Shown: positions 1-7,867, counted from the first letter of the stretch. The stretch is DNA of 15,408 nucleotides from an uncultured Muribaculaceae bacterium (GCA_910584525.1 CAJUAT010000059.1:1-15408); one strand, 5' to 3'. The notes: generated from the letters alone by a model not told the origin. Numbers and translations: made by a program.

Positions 1-69
1 TTTGGTTAGGGGGGATACTACTCCTTACGATGAAATAACGTTTTAGAGGAAAGTTTCAGATATAATCGT

Positions 70-77
70 TACCTTTG
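70..77 (+). promoter_or_regulatory. Bacteroidota-type promoter (-7 box) for the DinD gene
   Basis: TACCTTTG is an exact match to the Bacteroidota -7 consensus TAnnTTTG and is followed by CA, as is common in these promoters. No clean TTTG lies at the usual -33 distance; TTTT at 41-44 and TTTC at 54-57 are the nearest candidates. Transcription would start near 82-85, giving a leader of about 70 nt before the ATG at 156. Confidence 0.65.
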
Positions 78-91
78 CAACCTAAACGTTC

Positions 92-190
92 ATGTCTGAA
101 AATGACCAAATCATTATCCAAGACATGCGGCGCGAGCCGAAAAATCTTTATATGAATGAAAGCGAAAGAGATACAAGAACTTTTCAATAG
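92..190 (+). CDS. Possible 32-residue upstream ORF overlapping the DinD start
   Basis: An ATG about 8-10 nt after the predicted transcription start opens a 32-codon frame (begins MSENDQIIIQDMRREP) that runs past the dinD start in another frame and stops at 188-190. It could be a leader peptide translated almost leaderlessly, a remnant of another gene's N-terminus, or chance. There is no recognisable domain and no ribosome binding site. Its overlap with the dinD start would allow translational coupling, but nothing else supports that. Confidence 0.2.
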   Translation: MSENDQIIIQDMRREPKNLYMNESERDTRTFQ

Positions 191-986
191 CTTTGAATCC
201 ATAGCCATCGAATATGAGGGTGTGGAGTGTTGGAGCGCGAGGGAACTCTCATTGGCTTTAGGTTATTCTCAATATCGCAACTTCCTTCCTGTAATTGAGA
301 AATCCAAAGAGTCATGTTCTAATGCGGGGGAATCTGTGTCCGACCATTTTGCGGACATCCGCAAAATGGTTCCGCTTGGCTCAAGCGCTGAACGTCAGAT
401 AGATGACGTGATGCTGACGCGATATGCTTGCTATCTAATTGCCCAAAATGGAGACCCGCGTAAATCCGAGATTGCTTTCGCTCAGAATTACTTCGCCGTG
501 CAGACACGCCAGGCTGAACTTGTGCAACAACGCCTTCTTGATTATGAGCGTGTCCAGGCTCGTGCCAAACTTGCAGAAACCGAACATACTCTTTCCGGTG
601 TACTCTATGAGCGTGGTGTTGATTCTCGTGGCTTTGCGATAATCCGAGCAAAAGGAGACCGCGCATTGTTTGGCCTTGACACCGCAATGATGAAACGCCG
701 GGTAGGTGCTCCCGAAAAAAGACCGCTTGCCGATTTCCTTTCTACAATCGCAATTAAGGCTAAAGACCTTGCGGCAGAAATGACCTCGGTCAATGTTCAG
801 CAGAAAGATCTACATGGTCAAATCGGTATTGAGCGCGAACATGTAGACAACAACAGTGCTGTGCGTAATATGCTACTTGACCGTGGAATACGCCCGGAAT
901 CATTGCCTCCTGCCGAGGATGTGAAGAAAGTAGAGCGTCGACTTAAAGCCGACGAGAAAAAAATTCTTCCCAAGAAAAAGAAATGA
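156..986 (+). CDS. dinD: DinD-family protein (DNA damage-inducible protein D), BRO-N domain
   Basis: The 276-residue protein resembles DinD along its whole length, and this size is normal for the family. The N-terminal part (about residues 15-115) is the BRO-N-like region with WSARELSLALGY at 26-37 and the family signature RYACYLIAQNGDPRK at 89-103. The middle holds a charged helical segment (about 115-145), and the C-terminal part contains LLDRGIRPESLPPAEDVKKVERRL at 240-263, also typical of DinD. The tail is very basic (KKILPKKKK). E. coli DinD is SOS-induced and antagonises RecA-mediated strand exchange; whether this homologue does so is inferred only. The ATG at 156 was chosen because the family's N-terminus aligns from MKAKEIQELF; an ATG at 152 is in another frame. 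The gene is monocistronic, converges on the large secreted-protein gene, and is more AT-rich than the operon at 9155-13842, which would fit acquired defence- or phage-associated DNA. Confidence 0.88.
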   Translation: MKAKEIQELFNSFESIAIEYEGVECWSARELSLALGYSQYRNFLPVIEKSKESCSNAGESVSDHFADIRKMVPLGSSAERQIDDVMLTRYACYLIAQNGDPRKSEIAFAQNYFAVQTRQAELVQQRLLDYERVQARAKLAETEHTLSGVLYERGVDSRGFAIIRAKGDRALFGLDTAMMKRRVGAPEKRPLADFLSTIAIKAKDLAAEMTSVNVQQKDLHGQIGIEREHVDNNSAVRNMLLDRGIRPESLPPAEDVKKVERRLKADEKKILPKKKK

Positions 987-1033
987 AGTTGTCGTACATT
1001 TTCTCGATTTCCCCGACCGCTGGAAGACATAGC

Positions 1034-1070
1034 AAAAGTAGCCGCCCAAACTCTGGACGGCTATCTTTTT
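1034..1070. terminator. Bidirectional intrinsic terminator between convergent genes
   Basis: GTAGCCG (1038-1044) pairs with CGGCTAT (1058-1064), including one G-U pair. After a C-A mismatch the stem continues with CC/GG, closed by a loop of about seven bases. An A-run (1034-1037) precedes it and a T5 run (1066-1070) follows, so it can end transcripts from both sides. It lies 48 bp after the dinD stop and about 50 bp after the stop of the minus-strand gene at 1121, where a shared terminator is expected. Confidence 0.75.
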
Positions 1071-1120
1071 ATGTCCATCCTGCTATCGAGGACGGTGGTA
1101 CCTGATGTATAAGGATAGTG

Positions 1121-4100
1121 TTATCTGACAATCACTTTACGGGTGGTTCCATCAGTCCTGACGAGATAGATTCCGGGAAGAACACTTATCCGAATCTCCG
1201 GGTTGCCGAGGCTCTTGTGGAGCAGGCGCCCGTCGATGTCGGCGACGGTGACCTCGTCGGCATTACAGATGAATATGGTATTTGCGGCAATCCTTATCAC
1301 GGCATTGGAGCGGGTGCCGTCAACAGCACTGATTATGCCGGCCACGTTGGAGGCTCTTGACTCCTCGCCGCTGTAAACAGCCGTGACGTAATATCTCAGC
1401 GAATCGGAAGAGCGTTTGGGATCGCTGTATGTTGTGGCTGTCACCGGCCGGTCGTTCAGCCGTACACCGTTGCGATACACATTATAGCCGTCGAGTACAG
1501 GCACTGCGGCATCGAATGAGAAATCATCGAGCATCAGCAGGAAGGCCCCTGTGGCGCAGTTGCGTATGGCGAAATATTTGCCCCCGGCCGGTATGTCGAT
1601 GGTATATTCGGTCCATGTGCCCGGAACTGCATTTACCGCGTCGGAAAGTATGAAGGAATCGATGTCTCTGCCGGCAGTGGAATATCTCGTCTCGATTTTT
1701 TCAGGATATTCGGCGGAATAGCTTTTCGCCCAGAAACGCACTGTCTGCGCTTTACCCGACAATTCGGGAGAGATGAGCCAGTCATCGCTCGTACCATTGT
1801 CGTAGCGGAACATTGAGGCCAGGAATTTTGTGCCGGAATGGGGTTTGTATGAATCATCCCAGTAAGAGCCGTCTCCTCTGTCGAACACAAAGAACGATCC
1901 CAGGGAATTTTTAGGATTATTGGGAACTTCCTTATTCTGGAATCCCCCGATCGGACTGCGGTCCATATCGGCGAACCGCCAGTCGCCCACGTTGAAGTTG
2001 GCAAACGAGTCGTAGCTTTCGATGTCGTCGTCGGTCTTGCCTCCCCATCCCGAGAGGTCGGGAGCTGTCCATGTGAGGTCATAAGTCTCGCCGGAGGCAT
2101 TGACAGCAAGGTCGGAAGGTGCCGGTCGGGCTGTGCGCAGAATCCGCAGCTTAGTATCGTCAGATACGTTGTCGGAAAGGTCTTCGTCGCCGGCGAGAAT
2201 CACTTTTGCAGTGAGTATGTTCTCATCGGAGGCGTCATGCGGAAGTCTGGCGCGGAACGACACACTGCCATATGCCCCGGCATTTATCGCAGCGCCGTCG
2301 TCAACAACGGCAAATGCCTCTTTGTCATCGTTGAGATATAATTCCACCGCATAGTTGGCGGCAGTGACGGAACCCTTGTTCTGGAGATTCACCGTGATGT
2401 CGAAGTCGGTTCCGGCCTCGACATGATCCGGAGTCTTTACGTCGCTGACAGCCAGGTTGCAGTCATATCCCTCCGCAACGTTCAGCGCATCGATGAATGT
2501 ATATTCATAGTTCTTCGTCACAGCCTTGATGGATATTTCAATCTGCTGACCCTTAAAGGCAGAGAGATTTACGCGGGCCGTGCGCCATACATTCTCCTCA
2601 TTGCAGCAGATGTCCTTGACGCTCTTGCTGAAAACGGGAGTAAAATCAGCTTCCATACCAGATTTCTTAACGGCTACCACAATCTCGTTGAGGTCGGCAC
2701 TTCCGCCCGGGATGCTTAGAGTTGCGAATGATAGTTCCGGTTTGACAGCTTTACGCAGGTCAATCTTGCCGGTGAATATCTCGCCGCTGTAGTCTTCATA
2801 TTTGGCTCTGCCGGCGGCATATCCGTTGTCGCCGTCGTAGCTCTTCATATTGGCGAGCGACGCATCGGTATTTATCGTCCACTTGTAAGTGTTTATGAGA
2901 TCGGCATTGACGCTTCTCTGGCCTATGATATGTTTGATTGCGCCGTTGGCAAAGGATTCCAGCCACGGGTATGCGTCGGGTTCGCCGGCAGGCACCAAGG
3001 GAGAAGTCTCCTCATAGGAATGACCGCTCATAGTATGGGCACGTACAGCAACCTGGATGAACTTCTGACGTTTACCTTCCTCCACGGCGGTAAATGTATA
3101 CCGGGGTTCGGTAAGGTTCTCTGCGAGGAGTCTGTTGCCGTCGGTGACATCGGTAATGGAATAAGTCACCTTTGAAGGATTCAGCGGCTTGCCTGTGACG
3201 TCCAGAGCCGGCGGTGTCCATGAGGCCGTGACACGCCCGTGGACAGACGTCTCCACTATCTTTATGTCGGTCACTTCCGTAGGTTTGTTGATGCCCACAT
3301 ACACCATGGTGTCAAGGCTTTCTCCCGCTCCGCTTTCATTGTAGGCCATCACGCTGACGGTCTGTTCGCCGATGGTGTCGGCAACGGCCTCTATGTTGAA
3401 ACTTCCGCCGGGTGCGATGCCCGTTACCGTCTTAAGGAGCCGGCGGTTGCTGAATACATCCATTCTGGTGATATCCGACAGGCTTTGTCCGTTAACGGTT
3501 TTTGAAGGAGCCGTACCTGTCACTGTGATTTTTTTCTCACCATCGGGATCGGGTATCACTAAAGCCTCCGGAGCCGCCGGGGCTGTGGCCTTGATGCCTC
3601 GGGAAACCGTGATATTGTCGGCATATACCCAGTTGCCTCCTTTGGGTGTAAGGGCGTGAATGCCGAAATAGTAAGTGCCGTTGGCCGCGGGCGTAAACTG
3701 CCCTTCAATTCTGACGGCATTGCGGCCGGTGACAACGGTGACCGGAATCACTTCAACAGACATGCCTTCAGCCGTAGGGGCATTACCGACCTTCGCCTCG
3801 ATTTTTTCCTCGCCGGCAAAGAGCCCTGTCCGAGTCTCGAAACTAAATTTGTAGATGCAACCGCCCTCAAGCTTCATCGGCGGAAGAATCAGCCAGTCGT
3901 CCTTGGCAACGAATCCCTGGCTGCAGTTGACTGTGGGCCCGAACTCCGGATGATTGTCAAATGCCCAGGTCTTTTTGTTTTTGGGCACGTTGATTACCGT
4001 AAAATCGAAAAATGACTCCGGGTCGGAGAAGTCGCAGAACCAGGGAGCGTCGTTTACTCCCAGACCGATTTTGGGAGAAACGGTTTCTTCGGAGGTTTTG

Positions 4101-5470
4101 GTGTTGTTGACAGCCGTCACTTTATAATAGTAGGTGACATATCTGTCGGGAGTGTCGATGCTTTCAGAGAATGAGTTTTCAGCTATGCCGGAGGCAACAG
4201 TCACGTTTCCGGGCATTCTGACAACATTATATGTGATCTGCGGCATATAGCCGCCGGCAACGGAGGTGGTCACTTTGTTCCAAGAAAGGGAGAATCGGCC
4301 GTCGGCATATGTGTTTTTCAGGCCGGTAGGAGCCTTTGGAGTGGCCATTCCTATGAACATAGCCTGCTTAGCCGTACGGCTGACGCCGGCCTCGTTGGAG
4401 AGCTGCACTTTGAAAACGTAATTACGGTCTTCGTCAAGCGTCATGGGTACTGATACATTGCTGCCATAGGATGCTGAACCGGAGGCTGCCTGGACGCCGT
4501 CACGCCATATGACATAGGTCAGTGTGCCGGAAGCCGCCTCCCCGTCGGCAGTGGTGGATGGCGTGGTGATGTCCACGCTGCCCGACAGCGACCCTTCCGG
4601 AAACGGAAGTGCCATGACGGGGTCGCCGGGCGCCTTGTCTGACGGTGTGAACGGGAAATAGATGCCGGTTATCTGGTCGGAATATTTATATTCCTGCAGG
4701 AGTGTGGCCTGAGCTGTCCTGATATTTATTTCATACAGTTTGCCTGAGCCGTCCTCGGGGTTGCAGCTATAATAGAACTTGTCGTCGCGGGTGTCGATGC
4801 ATCCGCCGCAAAGGTATTTGGCGGCGAGTCCGGTGTTGCCGACCTTGGTCATGGCTCCCGTGGACTTGTCAAGGACTTTCCAGAGAATGCCGGTATTGTC
4901 GATGGCATAGATGTAATTGTCGGAGGCAATGCTCATGGCAGCCCATGGAGACTCCACATCGCATATTTTCACAAGAGAGCCGGAAGCCATGTCGAGATTC
5001 GCGAGCATGTGACCCTGGCCGGTGGAGTTCGGGAATGTGCCGTACACCTTGCCGTCGGCATCGGCCACCGCCGTAGTGGCCATGCGTTTCTGGTCGAGCA
5101 TCATTTTTGACACCTGTTTCCAGGTGCTCATGTCATAACCCAGTACTCCATATACGGGGCGTCCGTTGTCGCGATAGTAGGCCGATGAATAATACACGTC
5201 GTCGATTACCCATGCACCGTATCCTCCCGACACGGTGTTGGTGGTGAGGCGCGTGAACTCTCCGGTGGCGGTGTTGACTTTGTACATGCCCAGATGGGCA
5301 CTGCCGGAGGTCTTGCCCTCTTCCGGCTTTGAGGCTACAACGTTGCCGACTATCTCGACTCCTTTCGCGGACATATATGGAGGTGCCGTGGGAAGGGTTT
5401 CCGTAGAGTAGGCTGATGTAGCGCTTGTTGCAATAAGCGTGCTGATAATCGCTGCATACAATCTCTTCAT
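1121..5470 (-). CDS. Large secreted multidomain surface protein with T9SS type A-like sorting domain
   Basis: The 1449-aa product starts with a signal peptide (MKRLYAAIISTLIATSATSA). The frame is open 42 codons further upstream, but that segment crosses the predicted promoter, so the ATG at 5470 was chosen. Residues of about 25-285 form a repetitive stretch rich in G, D and aromatic residues that resembles a beta-propeller (LGMYKVNTATGEFTRL and similar units). FN3-like segments follow near 375-470, 727-823 and 1322-1375. Choice-of-anchor J/cleaved-adhesin-like lectin domains lie near 480-627 (DDWLILPPMKL), 835-998 and 1152-1318 (SDDWLISPELSG). A CARDB-like domain lies near 1003-1107 (VTVNLQNKGSVTAANYAVEL-like core, here starting ITVNLQ). 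The last 60 residues fit a type IX secretion type A sorting domain ending GIYLVRTDGTTRKVIVR. It is probably exported through the outer membrane and attached or released at the surface, perhaps binding glycans or proteins. No protease or hydrolase site was recognised. The adjacent TPR/AraC regulator may control it. Confidence 0.85.
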   Translation of the reverse strand: MKRLYAAIISTLIATSATSAYSTETLPTAPPYMSAKGVEIVGNVVASKPEEGKTSGSAHLGMYKVNTATGEFTRLTTNTVSGGYGAWVIDDVYYSSAYYRDNGRPVYGVLGYDMSTWKQVSKMMLDQKRMATTAVADADGKVYGTFPNSTGQGHMLANLDMASGSLVKICDVESPWAAMSIASDNYIYAIDNTGILWKVLDKSTGAMTKVGNTGLAAKYLCGGCIDTRDDKFYYSCNPEDGSGKLYEINIRTAQATLLQEYKYSDQITGIYFPFTPSDKAPGDPVMALPFPEGSLSGSVDITTPSTTADGEAASGTLTYVIWRDGVQAASGSASYGSNVSVPMTLDEDRNYVFKVQLSNEAGVSRTAKQAMFIGMATPKAPTGLKNTYADGRFSLSWNKVTTSVAGGYMPQITYNVVRMPGNVTVASGIAENSFSESIDTPDRYVTYYYKVTAVNNTKTSEETVSPKIGLGVNDAPWFCDFSDPESFFDFTVINVPKNKKTWAFDNHPEFGPTVNCSQGFVAKDDWLILPPMKLEGGCIYKFSFETRTGLFAGEEKIEAKVGNAPTAEGMSVEVIPVTVVTGRNAVRIEGQFTPAANGTYYFGIHALTPKGGNWVYADNITVSRGIKATAPAAPEALVIPDPDGEKKITVTGTAPSKTVNGQSLSDITRMDVFSNRRLLKTVTGIAPGGSFNIEAVADTIGEQTVSVMAYNESGAGESLDTMVYVGINKPTEVTDIKIVETSVHGRVTASWTPPALDVTGKPLNPSKVTYSITDVTDGNRLLAENLTEPRYTFTAVEEGKRQKFIQVAVRAHTMSGHSYEETSPLVPAGEPDAYPWLESFANGAIKHIIGQRSVNADLINTYKWTINTDASLANMKSYDGDNGYAAGRAKYEDYSGEIFTGKIDLRKAVKPELSFATLSIPGGSADLNEIVVAVKKSGMEADFTPVFSKSVKDICCNEENVWRTARVNLSAFKGQQIEISIKAVTKNYEYTFIDALNVAEGYDCNLAVSDVKTPDHVEAGTDFDITVNLQNKGSVTAANYAVELYLNDDKEAFAVVDDGAAINAGAYGSVSFRARLPHDASDENILTAKVILAGDEDLSDNVSDDTKLRILRTARPAPSDLAVNASGETYDLTWTAPDLSGWGGKTDDDIESYDSFANFNVGDWRFADMDRSPIGGFQNKEVPNNPKNSLGSFFVFDRGDGSYWDDSYKPHSGTKFLASMFRYDNGTSDDWLISPELSGKAQTVRFWAKSYSAEYPEKIETRYSTAGRDIDSFILSDAVNAVPGTWTEYTIDIPAGGKYFAIRNCATGAFLLMLDDFSFDAAVPVLDGYNVYRNGVRLNDRPVTATTYSDPKRSSDSLRYYVTAVYSGEESRASNVAGIISAVDGTRSNAVIRIAANTIFICNADEVTVADIDGRLLHKSLGNPEIRISVLPGIYLVRTDGTTRKVIVR

Positions 5471-5510
5471 AGCTGTTATATTTTTGGATACTATTATACC
5501 GTACATACAT

Positions 5511-5528
5511 GCCGGAACAGAATCCGGC
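5511..5528 (-). other. Perfect 6-bp hairpin in the 5' leader of the secreted-protein gene
   Basis: GCCGGA (5511-5516) and TCCGGC (5523-5528) flank a 6-nt loop. On the minus strand the hairpin sits in the roughly 90-nt untranslated leader between the predicted transcription start (about 5560) and the ATG at 5470. With no T-run after it, it is not a terminator. It could affect transcript stability or translation, or be chance in a GC-rich patch. Confidence 0.4.
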
Positions 5529-5565
5529 GTGCCGGGCGCATGCCGATTGGGGCTGTCCGGCTCAA

Positions 5566-5597
5566 CAAAGGTAGTATCCATCGCAATTACAAGCAAA
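5566..5597 (-). promoter_or_regulatory. Promoter of the secreted-protein gene (-33 TTTG, -7 TACCTTTG)
   Basis: Read on the minus strand, TTTG (5597-5594) is followed after 20 bp by TACCTTTG (5573-5566), an exact match to both Bacteroidota promoter elements at normal spacing. Transcription would start near 5560. This supports the ATG at 5470 and rules out the longer upstream reading of the frame as coding, because that reading would run through the promoter. Confidence 0.75.
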
Positions 5598-5604
5598 TCA
5601 GAGA

Positions 5605-5637
5605 TTTACGATTACGACAATTTTCCGTATTCGTAAT
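5605..5637. promoter_or_regulatory. Candidate operator: repeated (A/T)TTACGA half-sites upstream of the -33 box
   Basis: TTTACGA (5605-5611) and ATTACGA (5611-5617) lie in tandem, and the inverted copy TCGTAAT lies at 5631-5637. The cluster begins 8 bp upstream of the -33 element of the secreted-protein promoter, where an activator would be expected to bind. The neighbouring gene (5663-7483) encodes an AraC-type regulator, a class that often binds tandem half-sites, so it is the natural candidate. That link is inferred from position only. Confidence 0.4.
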
Positions 5638-5648
5638 AAATTGCCGTT

Positions 5649-5670
5649 ATCGGTAGTGTATTTTACCGAT
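5649..5670 (-). terminator. Weak hairpin overlapping the stop codon of the regulator gene
   Basis: ATCGGTA (5649-5655) and TACCGAT (5664-5670) form a 7-bp stem with an 8-nt loop, overlapping the TAA stop at 5665-5663. On the minus strand it is followed by ACGGCAATTTATTACG, which is only loosely T-rich, so it would be a poor terminator. It may equally be coincidence. Confidence 0.25.
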
Positions 5671-7483
5671 TGCCGGAGTCGAGTTTCATGGCACTGTTGC
5701 GATAATTGGCCGGAGTGATGCCGGTTTCGTCCATGAAGCGGCTATAGAAAGTGGAAAGAGAGTTGAAGCCCAGGTCGGACGACAGTTTCTTGATAGGGGT
5801 GTTGTCAAGGGGGTCCGACAGCCTGCGCATGGCTTCCTTGATGCGCAGTCCGGTGATGAATTGGGTAAAGGAGATTCCGTAATAGTCGTTGATGATTTTT
5901 GACAGATAGGTACGGTTGGTTCCAATCATCTTTGCGATTTTCTCCTTGGATATGTCGTTGGCGGTATATACTTCTGGATCAAGCATCAGGGCTTCGAGGC
6001 GTCCGAGAATATCTATATATTTTTCGTGCGAGAGTGTCGGGGTACCCTGACTTTCCCCGTTACTGTCGGAATTGACGGTTTTCAGCCGCTCATCCATTTC
6101 GTGGATTGTTTCGCGGAGCACTTTCTCATTTCTGGCCGTGTCGGCCGTCTGTTTGACTATGGCATCATATAGCCGTGTCTTATGCCGGTAGAGAATTATC
6201 AGCGGTATGCAGGCGAGCAGTATCACGGTTATCACGATTGTCAGCAGGGTGACCAGCTGTCGTTCCTTAAGAAGACGGAGCTCATTGCGTACTATGGCAT
6301 TCTCTGCCATCTCGTGGTCATAATGGGATTGAAGGTCCCGGATTTTCTCTTTATCCTCCAGAGACGTGACGTGTTCGTATTCCTCATCATGGATTTTTTT
6401 GTAGATGTCGCCTTCACGAGTGAGTCCCAAGGCATAATATGTCTGATAGAGGGCTTCAAGCAGAGGGATACGGAAGAAGTTGTCGCCACGCCGGTTCATT
6501 TTTGTTTCCGCGGTCTTCAGTATCTCAAGGGCTTTTGTCTTGTTTCCCATCGACAGCATCATTCCGGAATATGAAATGGAGGTCTTTATGAACATCTCGG
6601 CATCATCGGCTGCAGCCTTGAGAGCCATATTCATATATTTGCGGGCCTCGTCATAATTTTTGCCTTGAGCCATTATTTCGCCGTATATGCGATAGAGGTT
6701 GCATGCTTCGTCATAATGGTTTTCCACAAGGATATTCTCGGCTTCCTTTATCATCCTCAGCGCAAGTTCCGTCTCGCCGCGTTGCCTGTACAGGTCGGCT
6801 GAGGCTATGGCTCCGGCACATATTATCCGGTCGTCGTTATGCTCTTTCCCATAGTTGTAGCTCTCAAAGGCATATCGCAGACCTGTGCCGCTGTTGTTGC
6901 CGATATGTGTGAGGGCTATGTTGGCGAGTAATATACCGTACAGGGAGGTGTTTCCTCCACGCCGTGCCGCCTCCAGTCCCCGGTAGAAGTATTTTAACCC
7001 GAGATTGCTGTTTTTCTTGATCTTGAGGTAATATAATCCCAACCCGTTGTCAACGGAAGCCTGAGCGAAATCATTGCCTGTACGGCGGCACAGTTCGGCG
7101 GCCTCGTCAAGCAGCGGAAGGGCGTCGACTGCCGTCTGCCCATTGAGAATGGCTCCCTGGCTCTTGATTGTCAGAGCGTATATGCGCAGGTCAGGAATGT
7201 CATGGCGTGTCGTGCCCATAATGCGGAGCATACTGTCGCCTATCAGATATGCCTGTCTGTTGTTGTTGCGCCGCAACGCGTCGAGTCCCTGCTCTTTCAG
7301 AATGGACAACTGCGTGTGCGTATCGCCTGGCGTGTTGTCGCTCTTGCCGCATCCTGCCGCACATGCCGTCAGCATGATCAGGCCTACAATAATTTTAAGA
7401 GCGCGTTCCTTAAAATTTCGAGGCCGTAGGGGCGGCTCTTTTCGAGCAAATTTTTCGAGTCGAGGAGGGAGCGATGCGGGCAT
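5663..7483 (-). CDS. Membrane-anchored TPR regulator with C-terminal AraC-type DNA-binding domain
   Basis: The 606-aa protein reads in order: an unusual basic N-terminus (1-29), a hydrophobic lipoprotein-like signal IIVGLIMLTACAAGC (31-45, possible lipobox Cys41 or Cys45), helical TPR-like repeats (about 55-385), a single transmembrane segment LVTLLTIVITVILLACIPLI (410-429), a coiled-coil-like linker (about 435-475), and a two-helix-turn-helix AraC domain (about 507-600; IAKMIGTNRTYLSKII, then IKKLSSDLGFNSLSTFYSRF). The expected topology is TPR sensor outside the inner membrane and DNA-binding domain in the cytoplasm, making a one-component transmembrane regulator. A lipid-anchored N-terminus plus a transmembrane helix would be odd, so the first segment may act as a signal anchor. 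The first 29 codons read through a repeat sequence (7399-7435), so the native start was probably lost or replaced. The only Met before the signal is at 7483. A near-consensus -7 box (CATTTTTG on the minus strand, 7681-7674) lies upstream. The gene points towards the secreted-protein gene it may regulate. Confidence 0.82.
   Translation of the reverse strand: MPASLPPRLEKFARKEPPLRPRNFKERALKIIVGLIMLTACAAGCGKSDNTPGDTHTQLSILKEQGLDALRRNNNRQAYLIGDSMLRIMGTTRHDIPDLRIYALTIKSQGAILNGQTAVDALPLLDEAAELCRRTGNDFAQASVDNGLGLYYLKIKKNSNLGLKYFYRGLEAARRGGNTSLYGILLANIALTHIGNNSGTGLRYAFESYNYGKEHNDDRIICAGAIASADLYRQRGETELALRMIKEAENILVENHYDEACNLYRIYGEIMAQGKNYDEARKYMNMALKAAADDAEMFIKTSISYSGMMLSMGNKTKALEILKTAETKMNRRGDNFFRIPLLEALYQTYYALGLTREGDIYKKIHDEEYEHVTSLEDKEKIRDLQSHYDHEMAENAIVRNELRLLKERQLVTLLTIVITVILLACIPLIILYRHKTRLYDAIVKQTADTARNEKVLRETIHEMDERLKTVNSDSNGESQGTPTLSHEKYIDILGRLEALMLDPEVYTANDISKEKIAKMIGTNRTYLSKIINDYYGISFTQFITGLRIKEAMRRLSDPLDNTPIKKLSSDLGFNSLSTFYSRFMDETGITPANYRNSAMKLDSGNR
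7391..7417. repeat. Perfect 9-bp inverted repeat at the left junction of the repeat region
   Basis: AATTTTAAG (7391-7399) and CTTAAAATT (7409-7417) flank AGCGCGTTC. The right arm belongs to the repeat seen again at 7831-7867, while the left arm belongs to the adjoining regulator gene sequence. It may therefore mark a target sequence similar to the repeat end. Confidence 0.5.
7399..7435 (+). repeat. Left copy of a 37-bp inverted repeat
   Basis: Positions 7399-7435 match the reverse complement of 7831-7867 at about 33 of 37 positions, and the outer 22 bp (7399-7420 against 7846-7867) are identical. Read on the minus strand it encodes residues PLRPRNFKERAL of the TPR/AraC regulator, so the repeat is inside that reading frame. 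Confidence 0.8.
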
Positions 7484-7741
7484 CGTGACCGACGAGACCT
7501 CGGAAAAGATGCCGAAAAGAGACGGGGCGGAGGTAATTTTAATGTCGTCGGAGTTATTCCTATGATTGAAAAATATCTCGTCCGATACCCTTCCGGTCTC
7601 GGCATCTGAGAATAATGATTTATTATTATTCTTTAATATGAGGATACGCGATTTGAGAAAATATTATAATTAACAAAAATGTTATACAAGCGCATTTTAA
7701 CAATATCGGAGGCCCTGACGCGGAGGAAGTTACCTTCGCCC

Positions 7742-7833
7742 TCGCAGACTTGGCCGCTTTTAGCCGCTTGCTGTCAGTCACATACCTCGGTATGCTCCTT
7801 CAGCAACCGGCTAAAATCGCCTCAAGTCTGCGA
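7742..7833. repeat. 92-bp imperfect hairpin/cruciform
   Basis: The outer arms TCGCAGACTTG (7742-7752) and CAAGTCTGCGA (7823-7833) are perfect 11-bp complements. Inside them TTTTAGCCG (7758-7766) pairs with CGGCTAAAA (7808-7816), then after one mismatch TTGCTG (7768-7773) pairs with CAGCAA (7801-7806). The tip holds a further mini-hairpin, CATACC (7781-7786) with GGTATG (7789-7794). Such layered complementarity over 92 bp is far beyond chance. It resembles REP/BIME-type palindromic repeats or an RNA hairpin. No T-run follows on either strand. Confidence 0.8.
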
Positions 7834-7867
7834 CCCCTACAGCCCCGAAATTTTAAGGAACGCGCTC
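7831..7867 (-). repeat. Right copy of the 37-bp inverted repeat
   Basis: This is the partner of 7399-7435, with an identical outer 22 bp. Its plus-strand reading contains an open frame with PRNFKERAL, the same peptide that the left copy gives to the regulator. Its inner end overlaps the last three bases of the 92-bp hairpin, and its outer end forms half of the hairpin at 7858-7881. Confidence 0.8.

Larger units (their letters stand above)
7399..7867. mobile_element. Putative non-autonomous repeat element (MITE-like) with 37-bp inverted ends
   Basis: The two inverted copies bound a 469-bp interval that encodes no recognisable protein and holds AT-rich DNA (about 7610-7690) and a 92-bp hairpin. 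A TAA trinucleotide abuts both ends (7396-7398 and 7868-7870), compatible with a 3-bp target duplication. No transposase is present. Alternatively, the two ends are independent copies of a dispersed intergenic repeat that happen to lie head to head. Of the 404 bp between genes (7484-7887), nearly all belongs to this interval. Confidence 0.4.

Noticed and set aside
5471..5596. 42-codon N-terminal extension of the large secreted protein
   Set aside because: It runs through a consensus promoter and precedes a perfect signal peptide, so translation from 5470 is far more likely.
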